DNA from: an uncultured Spirochaetota bacterium
GTDB taxonomy: Bacteria; Spirochaetota; UBA4802; UBA5550
Direction of reading: 5' to 3'
Assembly (NCBI GenBank): GCA_937872225.1
Contig: CALMRZ010000088.1
Coordinates: 1-63,588, forward strand
Length of the DNA: 63,588 nucleotides
The notes under the pieces are model-generated. The model was not told where the DNA came from. It ran no database searches and saw only the letters and a list, made by a program, of their open reading frames with translations. The position numbers were made by a program, and so were the translations under genes. Below, piece by piece: positions 46,501 through 55,650 of this stretch (its first letter is position 1; each line of letters starts with the position of its first letter).

Positions 46501-47848
46501 GCATCTCATGGACCTCAAGAACAACCGGAAGATCGAGATCTTCGGGAACAAGAAGGTCAAGATGCTCCTCTCCAACATGGGACGGCTTTCAACGGAGCTC
46601 CTGGCCGCGTCGCTCCGGGCGGCCAATGTCACCGCCGAGGCGATGCCCCTGCCCGATGTCTACACCCTCCAGATGGCCCGGAACCACATGTCGGGAAAGG
46701 AATGCCTGCCCTCGCAGCTGGTCCTGGGGAGCGCGCTGAAATACTTCTCGTCGGACAAATACCGTAAGGACGAGATATACCTGCTCTTCGTGCCCACGAC
46801 GACCGGGCCGTGCCGCACCGGCCAGTACTTCGTGTTCTACGAAAACCTGTTCAAGGACATGCGCCTGGAGAACGTGGTGGTGGTGACCCTCGACTCGGAC
46901 AACTCCTACAACGAACTGGGCCCGCATTTCAGCAAGAGCGCGTGGTGGGGACTCGTGGTGGCGGATTACATGAAGGACATCGAGACGTCGCTCCGCACCT
47001 GCGCGGTGGATCCCGTCACTGCCATCGCCAAGTATGACGAACTGTGGCAGGAGCTCATCGACATCACCGAGACCGATATCGCCCAGGTGCTGCCGGCCCT
47101 CCGGCGCATTGCGGCGGAAATCGCCAAGATCCCGCTGAAGCGCAGGCTCGAGGAAACGCCGAAGGTCCTCATCGTCGGCGAGATCTACGTGCGCCGCGAC
47201 GATTTTGCCGTGGACGAGATGATCCGCATGTTCAGCAAGCGGGGCATCATCGCCAAGGTTTCCGGCGTTACCGAGTGGATTTACTACTGCGACTACACCA
47301 GAAAGCACGATATTCAGAAGCGCCTGGGGCTCCTCCCCTGGTACAAGAAGCCCTTCTCGAAGGTGTTCCGCGACCTCATCGGGTGGAAGATAGAAGAGAT
47401 GTTCAAGCACAGCGTCGAGAAGAGGGTCAAGAAGGCCCTCGAGTTAACGAACCTCATTCCGCACACGCCCCATGACATGGAGCATATCATGGACAACGCG
47501 GAGAAGCATTTCGTGAGCGACGAGCTCTACTCGGAAATCTCCATTTCGAGCGGCGTTGCCTCCACAGCCATGATGGAGGACTTTTCCGGCATCGTGAACA
47601 TATCCCCCTTCGCCTGCCTCATCGGCAGGGTGATCGAGGGCCTCATAACGCCCTGGTCGCGGGAACGCCGGTTCCCGGTCATTTCCGTGGAGATCGACGG
47701 CGACATACTCCCGCCGAACATCGTCAACAAGCTCGAGATTTTCATGCTTAACGTGCTCCGGTTCCGGTACAACCCGTCCATAACCGAACTGATTGAGCAC
47801 GAGGGGAACGAGGTGGTCTCCCTGGACAGGAAGATCATCAAGGCGTAA
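43535..47848 (+). CDS. Giant 2-hydroxyacyl-CoA dehydratase activase-type protein
   Basis: The 1437-residue protein has two BcrAD/BadFG-type ATPase domains, at about 1-265 and 296-570. Each has the activase cysteine pair: GNKCASGTGEF and SSRCSVFMKSD in the first, NEACSAGTGSF and GEQCSAFINSD in the second. A Cys-rich segment follows near 589 (CKACDNDCPIRVL ... GGRCNKYANM). The DUF2229 region (about 640-870) and a C-terminal part resembling dehydratase subunits complete it. Such proteins use ATP and a [4Fe-4S] cluster to inject low-potential electrons into CoA-thioester or aromatic substrates. The substrate here is unknown. The GGGAGG ribosome site is 9 bases before the ATG. It is a single-gene unit with a terminator after it. 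Confidence 0.9.
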   Translation: MQSLGINIGSSSIKAVLLEDKKVLWSTSVAHEGNFLETLKTILLENNVAPGVPSLVTGTEGRYLINLNNVLESICIEEALSQLDLKVDAVVSLGGENFVVYTIDENGRIITSFAGNKCASGTGEFFKQQLGRMDLRLHDVANVPDSAKVCHMSSRCSVFMKSDCTHKLNKGEATKADIVLSLSDVMATKVVDFLKRARINTGRVLLAGGVTRNKYIIRFVKEKMPDIEIIVPEEAAYFEAFGAAHLAKSSGSQFPGIGNLFKPQEIDFARYKSLKSAEGKVNYLKSRRGTAKPGGEYILGVDGGSTTTKVALIDIQTDEIVASHYGRTHGDPVNALKECLVEVKKQLKEQIGDAKINITLASTTGSSREILGVFLETPAVYNEIIAHAVGTTYFKPDIDTIFEIGGQDAKYALLKNKVPIDYAMNEACSAGTGSFLEESASGDLNITNVRDIGDIAMQAQGPLKFGEQCSAFINSDIRKAIQLGASREDITAGIITSIVSNYLNRVVGNRTIGDNIVLQGGVALNKAVPLAFAMLMDKDITIPPDPELLGCFGVGILAKQKFNDGIIAKGSFVIDEILNTKIVYEREFRCKACDNDCPIRVLNVNGHKYMFGGRCNKYANMRKKKNIDEAKVFNYIEKREQLMFHECAPSKDDFVKKYDFVVGVPKAFSVYTLWPLYSWFFHTLGIEVRLSEEISHEGIARTEGSYCFPAEIAHGAVQDIINSGLDYIFVPHFRDLESYEDTVHATFCPITQSLPYYIMKAFPEIDANKFLTPIVSFKFGMEKALEEFIRMGVQLGVPERDVRRAFAIGCDRQKDFWDRYHAMGRDAYEKAKAAEHPVIAILGRPYNAFTRDANMGIPLKFTTRGYSVIPFDMLPIDEAHIFDNMYWYYGQQDMRASVVLKDQPNIFITYITNFSCAPDSFMLHYVKWIMGTKPFLVLELDSHSADAGVDTRVEAFLDIIEGYRSKFDQIREERYDNGLRFINNGTDPLHLMDLKNNRKIEIFGNKKVKMLLSNMGRLSTELLAASLRAANVTAEAMPLPDVYTLQMARNHMSGKECLPSQLVLGSALKYFSSDKYRKDEIYLLFVPTTTGPCRTGQYFVFYENLFKDMRLENVVVVTLDSDNSYNELGPHFSKSAWWGLVVADYMKDIETSLRTCAVDPVTAIAKYDELWQELIDITETDIAQVLPALRRIAAEIAKIPLKRRLEETPKVLIVGEIYVRRDDFAVDEMIRMFSKRGIIAKVSGVTEWIYYCDYTRKHDIQKRLGLLPWYKKPFSKVFRDLIGWKIEEMFKHSVEKRVKKALELTNLIPHTPHDMEHIMDNAEKHFVSDELYSEISISSGVASTAMMEDFSGIVNISPFACLIGRVIEGLITPWSRERRFPVISVEIDGDILPPNIVNKLEIFMLNVLRFRYNPSITELIEHEGNEVVSLDRKIIKA

Positions 47849-47851
47849 AAC

Positions 47852-47884
47852 AATAGGCCGCGATTCTTATCGCGGCCTATTTCA
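47852..47884. terminator. Terminator between the activase and FecR genes
   Basis: AATAGGCCGCGAT-tctt-ATCGCGGCCTATT forms a 13-base perfect stem with a short T-run on each side. It serves the convergent activase (+) and FecR (-) genes. Confidence 0.8.
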
Positions 47885-47931
47885 TATGGTGCGTCCTGAA
47901 ACCTGCGTTCAAGCAGTTTCGGGATTTACTA

Positions 47932-48951
47932 CTATATATCCGATTTCTTGTTGGTGAACTTGGATTTTATCTCGTCGATCTTGTTTTTGTACGTTCCCAG
48001 AATCCTGTCCCGGGCCTTCAGATAGTCATCCCTGATCTTCTGCAGGGCAGCCAGGTTCTTTTTCTGCTGCTCGGCCACCAGGCCCGACTGCTTTTCAATC
48101 GTCCGGTACCGTTCGCTGATACCGGCGTCCCTGCCCTGGAACGAATCGGCTATGTCCCGGGCCGACCGGTTGAGCGCTTCATTCATCAGCAGGTCGTCCT
48201 CTGTTTTTTCAGAGGCGCTGTTCAGCTGCTCGCCCGCCCGTTCCAGCGATTCCCGGCTGTCCGCCCCGGCAACGGCGCTCCGGACGCTTACGATGGCGCT
48301 TCCGGTTTCCCGGTTGCGGCTGTCAAGGGCTTTCAGCTGCCGGTCATAGCGGCCGGACCTGGCCGCGGGGTTTTCATCAAAGTCGCGGTCATTTCTCGTT
48401 TTCCAATCCTCGCGGCTGCCGCTTGAAGGGGACGGTTTCCCGCCCATGGGCGTTTCCGACTGTTCGTTTTCCGTTACCGCCGCGCTTCCCCCGGGGCTTA
48501 TGATTTCAACGGTCCCTTCCTTCACGTCGACCCGGGTGTCGCCGCCGTTGCTTACGGTCAGCGTGTATTCGGTGCCGCGGACGGCGCAGACGATGGTCGG
48601 GGTATAGCTCTTGGCGCTCCCCTTGAGGAGCTTCCTGATGCTTCCCGTGGCGGTACCGGAGATGAGGGAGACCCTGTCGGAGCCGGCGATGTTCCTGCTC
48701 CCGATGGTGGCGCTGCTCGATTCGTTCAGCTTGATCTTGCTTCCGTCCGGGTATGATACCTCAAGGAACGAGCCCTTGCCGGTTTTCAAAAGGTCTCCCG
48801 TTTGAAGCGTTTTGCCCACTGCGACGGCATTATGCTTTCCGTTGCGGACCAGGGCGACGTCCCCGAGGTAGAACGAGATTTCCGCCGGATAGACGGCAGA
48901 GGGAAGCATGAAGATGAGCGCAGCCTGCAGGCAGGCGATGGTTTTCATCAT
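47932..48951 (-). CDS. Exported FecR-domain protein
   Basis: From ATG 48951 (AAGGAG ribosome site) the product is 339 residues. It has a signal peptide (MMKTIACLQAALIFMLPSAV) and a FecR domain: GKTLQTGDLLKTGKGSFLEV, PDGSKIKLNESSSATIG, CAVRGTEYTLTVSNGGDTRV. A long helical, charged C-terminal part follows (QSGLVAEQQKKNLAAL). Periplasmic FecR-domain proteins in spirochaetes are of unknown function and not tied to iron sigma factors. The longer frame to 48996 lacks a signal context. Confidence 0.85.
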   Translation of the reverse strand: MMKTIACLQAALIFMLPSAVYPAEISFYLGDVALVRNGKHNAVAVGKTLQTGDLLKTGKGSFLEVSYPDGSKIKLNESSSATIGSRNIAGSDRVSLISGTATGSIRKLLKGSAKSYTPTIVCAVRGTEYTLTVSNGGDTRVDVKEGTVEIISPGGSAAVTENEQSETPMGGKPSPSSGSREDWKTRNDRDFDENPAARSGRYDRQLKALDSRNRETGSAIVSVRSAVAGADSRESLERAGEQLNSASEKTEDDLLMNEALNRSARDIADSFQGRDAGISERYRTIEKQSGLVAEQQKKNLAALQKIRDDYLKARDRILGTYKNKIDEIKSKFTNKKSDI

Positions 48952-49014
48952 GACGGTCCGCTCCTTGTTATAAAAGATCATACCCTCAAGATACAAGGTA
49001 TGGCAGGATTCGTG

Positions 49015-50076
49015 CTATTTTTTTACCATGCCAGCGATTATCTTTACGTCTTGCGATGAGTCCTTGTTGATGACCAGGACCTCGTTGCCGGCCTGGACAA
49101 CAACAATGTTTGAAAGTCCCACGACGCTGATGCGGCTGTTTTCGGTGAACACGGAGCAGTTCTCAGAGTTGAGGAATATTGCCATGTCCTTTTCGGGAGA
49201 GCGGTTGCTGCTCCCGTCGGGCGGCAGGATGTCATCGATGGACTTCCAGCTTCCCAGGTCTGTCCAACCGAAGTCGCCCGGGATGACGATACGGTTTTCC
49301 GCCCGTTCCATGATGCCGAAGTCAACCGAAATGGATTCAACACTGTCGAATATCTTTTTCTTTATCTCCCAGGCGCGCCCGTCGTTGGAGGCGATGTCCT
49401 GCGGCTCTAACTCCGACAGCGGCTTGAAGGCCGCAATCTGGTCCGGGAGCAGCCTGCGGAATTGTTCAAGGATTATCGAGGTTTTCCAGACGAAGATGCC
49501 GCTGTTCCAGAAATAGTTGCCTGACTCGAAGTACTGGCGCGCGCGGTCGAGATCCGGCTTTTCCACGAAGGTGTCAATGGGATAGACGGGGCCCGTACCG
49601 GCCATGGCTTTTATGTATCCGTACCCCGTTTCGGGGTAGGTGGGCTTGATGCCGATGGTCACGAGCTTGTCATGCTGTGCCTGCCGTATGCCTTCCCGCA
49701 GTATCCTGGTGAATTCATCGGTGTCCTTGATGTGGTGGTCCGCAGGCAGCGATATCATGATTGAATCATCGAAGAGCTTTGTCAGGTACAGGGCCGCGTA
49801 GAGCAGCGCCGCCGCGGTGTTCCGCGGACGCGGCTCTGACAGCACGGTGCTGGAGAGATTGAATTTGCGGACCTCGTCCCGGGAGAGGCTTTCATGTTTT
49901 TTTGAAGTGACGATGACAAGGTGCTCCGGCTCGAGGGGAAGCATCCGCTTTATGGTCTCCTCAAGGAGCGTTCCCGCCCCCGATAGATTATGGAATTGCT
50001 TCGGCTTTTCGTCTCGCGAGAGCGGCCAGAGCCGTGTTCCGGCCCCGCCGGCAAGAATTACAGGTATTACGTTCAT
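49015..50076 (-). CDS. manC: Mannose-1-phosphate guanylyltransferase
   Basis: The 353-residue enzyme makes GDP-mannose from GTP and mannose-1-phosphate. Its motifs are VILAGGAGTRLWPLSRDEKPKQF (nucleotide loop), ETGYGYIKAM, YPIDTFVEKPD and WNSGIFVW. It has no fused isomerase domain. It should supply GDP-mannose for capsule or LPS. ATG 50076 gives the usual N-terminus; the frame to 50124 adds unrelated residues. It begins 63 bases after the FecR gene start on the same strand. Confidence 0.92.
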   Translation of the reverse strand: MNVIPVILAGGAGTRLWPLSRDEKPKQFHNLSGAGTLLEETIKRMLPLEPEHLVIVTSKKHESLSRDEVRKFNLSSTVLSEPRPRNTAAALLYAALYLTKLFDDSIMISLPADHHIKDTDEFTRILREGIRQAQHDKLVTIGIKPTYPETGYGYIKAMAGTGPVYPIDTFVEKPDLDRARQYFESGNYFWNSGIFVWKTSIILEQFRRLLPDQIAAFKPLSELEPQDIASNDGRAWEIKKKIFDSVESISVDFGIMERAENRIVIPGDFGWTDLGSWKSIDDILPPDGSSNRSPEKDMAIFLNSENCSVFTENSRISVVGLSNIVVVQAGNEVLVINKDSSQDVKIIAGMVKK

Positions 50077-50393
50077 CTCGGGTCCATGGGCATCATAATT
50101 TTTAACATGAATTTGTCCGCTCAAATGATATATCTGTCAAGAAATATTCATGAAATTATTTTAATGACGCACTGTTCGAGGCGCCGCGGGAGCATGTCGA
50201 TTTTGAGGGAGGCGGAACAGGGGCGGGGCAAATAGGGATATATATTTTATCCCAATAAATGACGATAAGTATTATGGCAGGGGGCGCCTTTTTTTATTGC
50301 AATTACCATGAAAACGTGAGTATGTTATACCTGTTTAGGCACGGCTGGCCGGCGGGGATGTAACGATACCAAGAAGAGAACGGGGATTAAACA
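50077..50393. other. 317-base intergenic region
   Basis: The divergent gap between manC and the HEAT-repeat gene contains a weak promoter (TTGCAA 50297-50302, 18 bases, TATGTT 50321-50326) facing right. A small stem, GGGATA/TATCCC, lies near 50236-50256. No coding region is evident. Confidence 0.35.
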
Positions 50394-53300
50394 GTGGCTG
50401 AAGAAAAGAGTTTTTTACAAACCATAAAGCTTGAGATCAGCAGGAGCTTCAAGCTGGTGCCCTACGAACGCCTGGCTTTCCACAAGGTGATGGGCATAAT
50501 GAAGTCCGACATCGGTATGAGCATACTGGCCAAGGAACTGGACAAGGGGCCCGATGTACGCCACAGCGCCATAGCAACCCTGATCACCTTCGAGAATCCC
50601 GGGGTGCTCCCGATTCTTGTCGCGCAGCTCGGGAAAATTTCGACCGATGAAGAAAGGATCATGGTCCTCGAGCATGTCAAGAAGCATGGCTCCAGTGATA
50701 ACATCAAGGATGTCATCGCATTCATAAAGAAGAAGCAGGAACTGAACTATTCGCATTTCGTAACTTCGGTCGCTTTTGACACACTGAAAACAATTGGCGT
50801 TGAAACTGAGGAGGTGCTTGCTTTCCTCGTGTCGATCATCAACACGGAGCGCGTTGACCCGCAGCTCAAGTCGCTGGCCATAGAGTCCCTCGCGTCGTTC
50901 AAGTCAATGGCCCTGTTCGAAAAGCTGCTGAAGCAGGGCGATGACGCCATAAGCTATTCCGTTTACAAGGCCATTTACTCTCTCGCGGCGGACCTGGCGG
51001 ACAAGGCCAGCAAGATGAAAACCGACGATGACCGCCTCTATACCTATTCCCCGGACAGCGAGGACAAGATCGTCCTGGACATCCGGGTCCTCCTCGGAAA
51101 GATGACCCATGAATTCGACGGCTTCTCGAACCAGACCAAGAACGCCTTCATCTGCGCCATGATGGCATGCAATCACCGGGAATACCTGATCTATACCATG
51201 AAGGCCCTCACCTCCGGGGATATTGACCTAATCAGCATGGTATTGTACGCCATCTATCACAACATCGAGCGTCTCCGGGACCCTGACAAGCTGTTCAGGA
51301 ACCTGATTGCGATATCGACCGAAATCGACCGGTTCAACGAGATGATTGTCGAGATATTCGTCAAGTATTTCAAAATGCCCGTCAACACCCGGCCCTTCAA
51401 CCTTCTGAAAGACAAGCTGTACAATTATATCGTCGTGACCCTGGAGACCTATTTCGAGAATTACCGCAAGGCCTTCATGATCACGGACGTCATCGAAAAA
51501 GGGCTGCCGGAGAGCTTTCAGCGCATCAGGAGGTTTGTTCTGAATTACTGCACCCCGGAACTGAAAAAGGAGATTCTGGCCTTTCTGACCAAGGACGATC
51601 CGACATTGATCAAGCACATCGTGTCCAGCCTGGCAAAGCGCATCAGTTACCTTGAGGGGGACGGGGTCGGGGACCTGGCGCTGCTCATTGAAGTCCTGCT
51701 GGACAAGGACCAGAAATCCCGCGATAACTCCGCGTCACGGCTCGAGGACCTGAACTTTGAAAAGCTGTATCTTCGGAACCGCATCATCCGTCTCTGCCGG
51801 ATCATAAGCCTGCTCTCTATCGACGAGGCTTCCTCGGTGCTGGTCAATATCTACAACTACCTGAAAAAATATCCCGACAAGGACATTCTGGATGCGACGG
51901 TCCTCACGCTTTCGACGCTGAACTATTCGTACATGCTCGGCGAGATCGAGGTCATGATCACCACCGGCTCCGCAGAGGACCAGAAAAGCGCCCTGCGGCT
52001 CCTGTCCCTGTTCACGGAACAGCGCTCCCTCAATATCGTCCTCGAGCTGATGAAAAACAGGATCTCCGAGGATTCGGAGGTCGTCGAGTCGGCCATCACC
52101 ATTCTCCTCGACAGGGACATCACCGGGAATATCACGGCAAACCAGATATTCAAGAGCGTAATCGCGAACAACCCCAGTCCCGCGATCCGGAGCCTTGCCG
52201 TCCTGGGTCTCGGACGGTGCCGCATTGACTCGGACATTGATTATCTCAATGATCTTTTTTACAAGATGGGCCAGGACAATTCGAAGGACGTCATCGTGCG
52301 GGCCATTGCCATGATCGTTGCCCACAGCCCGAGCTTCAACAAGCGCCAGGTCGTCCGGTATCTCCAGGAATACCTGAAGGACCCGGGCATCAAGGTGAGG
52401 ATATACTCCTGCCTGCTCCTGGCGCAGATGGGGAACAGTGACGCGTTCCGTTCGATCCGCGACATGCTGGTCATCAAGAACAAAGGCATTCAGCGGGACA
52501 TCCTGGCCATACTGGGAGACCTGAAATCGATCGAATTTTCATTTTTTCTGCTGTCGCTTCTCAAGGAGGAATATGGTATATCCAAGGATATCATTCCCGT
52601 CATCGCGAAACTGTCGATTGAGGAAATGAAAGAAATCGACGGCTTCGTGGTGAATATTTTCCGGAAGTACGAGGCGCCGGTCATCGAGGGGATGCAGGCG
52701 CCGGCGCCGGACTCGGGGTTCATATCCATCGATGGCCTGAAAAAGGAGCGGGTGACGATACTGAACATGGTTCTCGCGGAGCGGAACCTGGAATCAATGA
52801 CCGGGAGCATCCCCGATCTTATCAACCTGAACCTGCGGATCAAGGCCTTCATCGCGTCCGCCATCAATGACGGCGGTGGCACCATCAGCAAGATGTCCAC
52901 TTCGAATATCGTGGCCTACTTCGCCAGCGCCAGGGCGGCCGCGGAGGCGTCCATTAAAATCCAGAGGAATATCATGGCCTTCAATTCGCTGCGGATCGCG
53001 GACAGGAAGATCGACATGTACCTGCAACTGGTCACGGAAACCGTGAACATCATCAACGATGAAATAATTGAATTTCCCCATATGCTGAAGGCGTTCCTGA
53101 CGCTCCCCGTGAAGAACAAGACCGTCATAGACCATGCCACCATGGAATTGATAGCCGATTCGTTCAGCCTGCGGGAAATACCGAAAATGATCCTCTCGAT
53201 GAGCGGGTTTCCCGTCAGCAGCTACGAGCTCCTTAACCCGATAAACTTCATCCAGCTTTCAGAACAGACCATACGGACGATCAGGGAAGAGGAGGAGAAG

Positions 53301-53552
53301 CGGAACCAGATGCAGCAGCAGATTCAGGCCGAGCTCAAGAAGCTCAAGCAGGGGAGCCGCCCCGCGTCATCGGCGGCGATTGTCCGAGGGCTGGATAACC
53401 TGAGCGGCCAGCTGCAGAACGAGCTTGATGAGATAGACCGGTATGTCCAGAAGCGTTCCACGGACCGGGAGCTGATCAAGAATGTCCGCAAGATGCTCAC
53501 CAATGTCCACAACCTGTACAAGGTTGAAATATCGCGGCTGATCGTCGACTGA
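50394..53552 (+). CDS. HEAT-repeat protein with a degenerate cyclase-like domain
   Basis: The 1052-residue protein, from a GTG start, has HEAT-type helical repeats over about residues 30-770 (VRHSAIATLITFENPGVLPI is an example). From about 800 to 950 it resembles a class III nucleotide-cyclase fold: GGGTISKMSTSNIVAYFASA followed by AAAEASIKIQRNIMAFN, then VTETVNI and a final MSGFPVSSYELLNPI. The usual metal-binding Asp and substrate residues are absent, so it is probably a non-catalytic pseudo-cyclase. A coiled coil (about 965-985, REEEEKRNQMQQQIQAELKK) and a helical tail follow. It is likely a large scaffold. Confidence 0.78.
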   Translation: MAEEKSFLQTIKLEISRSFKLVPYERLAFHKVMGIMKSDIGMSILAKELDKGPDVRHSAIATLITFENPGVLPILVAQLGKISTDEERIMVLEHVKKHGSSDNIKDVIAFIKKKQELNYSHFVTSVAFDTLKTIGVETEEVLAFLVSIINTERVDPQLKSLAIESLASFKSMALFEKLLKQGDDAISYSVYKAIYSLAADLADKASKMKTDDDRLYTYSPDSEDKIVLDIRVLLGKMTHEFDGFSNQTKNAFICAMMACNHREYLIYTMKALTSGDIDLISMVLYAIYHNIERLRDPDKLFRNLIAISTEIDRFNEMIVEIFVKYFKMPVNTRPFNLLKDKLYNYIVVTLETYFENYRKAFMITDVIEKGLPESFQRIRRFVLNYCTPELKKEILAFLTKDDPTLIKHIVSSLAKRISYLEGDGVGDLALLIEVLLDKDQKSRDNSASRLEDLNFEKLYLRNRIIRLCRIISLLSIDEASSVLVNIYNYLKKYPDKDILDATVLTLSTLNYSYMLGEIEVMITTGSAEDQKSALRLLSLFTEQRSLNIVLELMKNRISEDSEVVESAITILLDRDITGNITANQIFKSVIANNPSPAIRSLAVLGLGRCRIDSDIDYLNDLFYKMGQDNSKDVIVRAIAMIVAHSPSFNKRQVVRYLQEYLKDPGIKVRIYSCLLLAQMGNSDAFRSIRDMLVIKNKGIQRDILAILGDLKSIEFSFFLLSLLKEEYGISKDIIPVIAKLSIEEMKEIDGFVVNIFRKYEAPVIEGMQAPAPDSGFISIDGLKKERVTILNMVLAERNLESMTGSIPDLINLNLRIKAFIASAINDGGGTISKMSTSNIVAYFASARAAAEASIKIQRNIMAFNSLRIADRKIDMYLQLVTETVNIINDEIIEFPHMLKAFLTLPVKNKTVIDHATMELIADSFSLREIPKMILSMSGFPVSSYELLNPINFIQLSEQTIRTIREEEEKRNQMQQQIQAELKKLKQGSRPASSAAIVRGLDNLSGQLQNELDEIDRYVQKRSTDRELIKNVRKMLTNVHNLYKVEISRLIVD

Positions 53553-53561
53553 CCGCGCGCA

Positions 53562-54464
53562 TCATTTTTCTATAAAGCGGTTGCTCAGATTGAGCTTGTG
53601 CTCGATCAGCGTCACGGAATTGGTAATAAAAAATTTGTCGTTCTTGTTTTCCAGCAGAATGGCATACTGCTGGCTCGCCGTTTTGTAGTCCTGGAGCTTG
53701 AAGGACGTCTCCGCATAGTAATAGTGGTACGCCCGGTCATAGTCCTTCCGGGTGTCTATGGCCTTGAGCGTGACCAGGGCCTTGTAGTAGTCTCCTTCTT
53801 TGAAATGCACCTTCGCCTTTCCCAGCACGGCATTGTTGAACCGGTGGTCGATCCTGAGGCACTGGTCGTAATATTTCTTGGCCAGCTGGAGCTGGTTGCG
53901 GTTGAAGAAGAGGTCGCCGATGAGGACGTAGGTGTTGAGCTCGTTCTTGTTCCACTTGAGCGCCTGCCGGTAGCTGTCGATGGCCTCGTTGTCACGGTAC
54001 CATTGCTGGTAAATGGAGCCCATCTGCAGATAGGTGCCGTAGTATTCCGGTACCACCGCCTGCGCTTTCCTGAAATGGAGGAGCGATTTCTTCAGCTCGC
54101 GGAGATGCAGGCACGAGACGCCGAGATTGTAGCGGAACGGGAAGAAAAGAGCCGAATTTTTCAGGGCCTTCTCGAGGAGGTCCATCGCGCCGGCATAGTT
54201 TCCCTGTTCCATCATCGCGGCGGCCCTGTTATTGACATCCGCGAGGGCGCTGGTTCCGGTGCAGTATACGATCTCGTTTTTGAAAAATATGCGGTCTTTG
54301 GGGCCGGCGTCGTCAGGGTTCTTGTTTGCCAGGTACAGCAGGTAGTGAAGATAGGTGTAATCCTCCGGGGCCCCCGAGGGGCGGCCCGGCGACGGCTGCA
54401 CGGCCAGGAGCAGGGCCGCGGCGAGCGTAACGAGAACGCCCGATAGCCTCAATACAGATGGCAT
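53562..54464 (-). CDS. Exported TPR-repeat protein
   Basis: From ATG 54464 the product is 300 residues. It has a signal peptide (MPSVLRLSGVLVTLAAALLL) and about six TPR units (YNLGVSCLHLRELKKSLLHF; GTYLQMGSIYQQWYRDNEAI; VLIGDLFFNRNQLQLAKKYY; AVLGKAKVHFKEGDYYKALV). TPR proteins bind other proteins, often in envelope assembly. It overlaps the OppF stop by 16 bases, which suggests shared translation. A frame to 54554 is not supported. Confidence 0.85.
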   Translation of the reverse strand: MPSVLRLSGVLVTLAAALLLAVQPSPGRPSGAPEDYTYLHYLLYLANKNPDDAGPKDRIFFKNEIVYCTGTSALADVNNRAAAMMEQGNYAGAMDLLEKALKNSALFFPFRYNLGVSCLHLRELKKSLLHFRKAQAVVPEYYGTYLQMGSIYQQWYRDNEAIDSYRQALKWNKNELNTYVLIGDLFFNRNQLQLAKKYYDQCLRIDHRFNNAVLGKAKVHFKEGDYYKALVTLKAIDTRKDYDRAYHYYYAETSFKLQDYKTASQQYAILLENKNDKFFITNSVTLIEHKLNLSNRFIEK

Positions 54465-55396
54465 GCCACCCTGGCCTTCCTGACGGTTTTCACCGGGGGA
54501 TATTCTTTCCCGCAAATGTCCATCGCGCAGGGGCAGCGCGGGTGGAAATGGCACCCCCGGGGAGGACTTTCCGGAGACGGTATTTCCCCCGCAATGACGC
54601 TGAAGCCGTGGCGGGACGCCCTTGTTTCAGGGATGGCTTTCATCAGGCTCTGCGTGTAGGGGTGGAGGGGGTTCGCGTACAGGCTTTTCTTGGAGCTCTC
54701 CTCAACGATGCGGCCGAGGTACATCACCACGATGCGGTCGCTCATGTGCTCGACGACGGCAAGGTCATGGGAGACGAAGAGATAGGTGAGCTTGAGTTTC
54801 CTCTGGAGGTCGCTGAGCAGGTTCAGTATCTGTCCCTGGATCGACATGTCCAGGGCCGACACCGGTTCGTCCAGGATGATGAACCGGGGATTCAGGGCCA
54901 GGGCCCGGGCGATGCCGATCCGCTGCCGCTGGCCGCCGCTGAATTCGTGGGGATAACGGTCCCGGTGGGCAGCCTCGAGACCGACCAGGCCCGCCAGTTC
55001 CTCGAACCTGCTGTTGATTTCGGCCTGCTTCATGGCGGTGTGGATCCTGAGCGGCTCGGTAATAATCTTCTCCACGGTCATGCGGGGGTTGAGGGAGCTG
55101 AAAGGGTCCTGGAACACGATCTGCATGTTTTTCCTGAAGTCGCGAAGCTCCTTCCGGTCAAGCTCATGGACCTTGGTCCCGCCGATGACTATTTCTCCGG
55201 CATCCGGCTCGATGAGCCGCAGGATGGAGCGGGCCGCTGTCGTTTTCCCGCTTCCGCTTTCGCCGACCATGCCCATGGTCTGCCCCACCGGTATCGTGAA
55301 AGAAACGCCGTCGACCGCCCTGATGGTCCCGGGGCGCTCGAACAGTCCGGCCTTCCGGGTCGTGTAATATTTTGCCAGAGATGTTACCGATACCAT
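54449..55396 (-). CDS. Oligopeptide/dipeptide ABC transporter ATPase (OppF-type)
   Basis: The 315-residue ATPase has Walker A GESGSGKTTA, Q-loop QIVFQDPFSSLNPR, signature HEFSGGQRQRIGIARAL, Walker B FIILDEPVSALD and the H-loop VSHDLAVVEH. A C-terminal Cys-rich extension (RGCHFHPRCPCAMDICGKEYPP) binds an Fe-S cluster in OppF/DppF types. ATG 55396 is chosen because AGGAG lies 6 bases upstream. No permease, binding protein or OppD is in the window, so it is an orphan subunit. Confidence 0.9.
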   Translation of the reverse strand: MVSVTSLAKYYTTRKAGLFERPGTIRAVDGVSFTIPVGQTMGMVGESGSGKTTAARSILRLIEPDAGEIVIGGTKVHELDRKELRDFRKNMQIVFQDPFSSLNPRMTVEKIITEPLRIHTAMKQAEINSRFEELAGLVGLEAAHRDRYPHEFSGGQRQRIGIARALALNPRFIILDEPVSALDMSIQGQILNLLSDLQRKLKLTYLFVSHDLAVVEHMSDRIVVMYLGRIVEESSKKSLYANPLHPYTQSLMKAIPETRASRHGFSVIAGEIPSPESPPRGCHFHPRCPCAMDICGKEYPPVKTVRKARVACHLY

Positions 55397-55650
55397 CCCT
55401 TTCTCCTGTTTCATTGCCGCTTTCATGTGCCCCTTGATGAAATTTTATCTTTTTGTATTAATTATCATCCAATTATATTGTCAACACTATTTGAAAGTGC
55501 CCGCAGCAGGCTTTTTTCCCGGCCGCCGGCCGGGATGATCAGGCCTTCGTTGGACGAGAATTAAATCCGGCCTCCGCTATAAAGGAATTGAAAAAACGGC
55601 ACGATCAGATCATGGTGAATTGAATCAAGTCCAATCATAAGGCGGGAAAA

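Noticed and set aside
45566-46504. 312-codon minus-strand frame opposite the activase
   Set aside because: Antisense shadow in G+C-rich DNA with no protein-like features.
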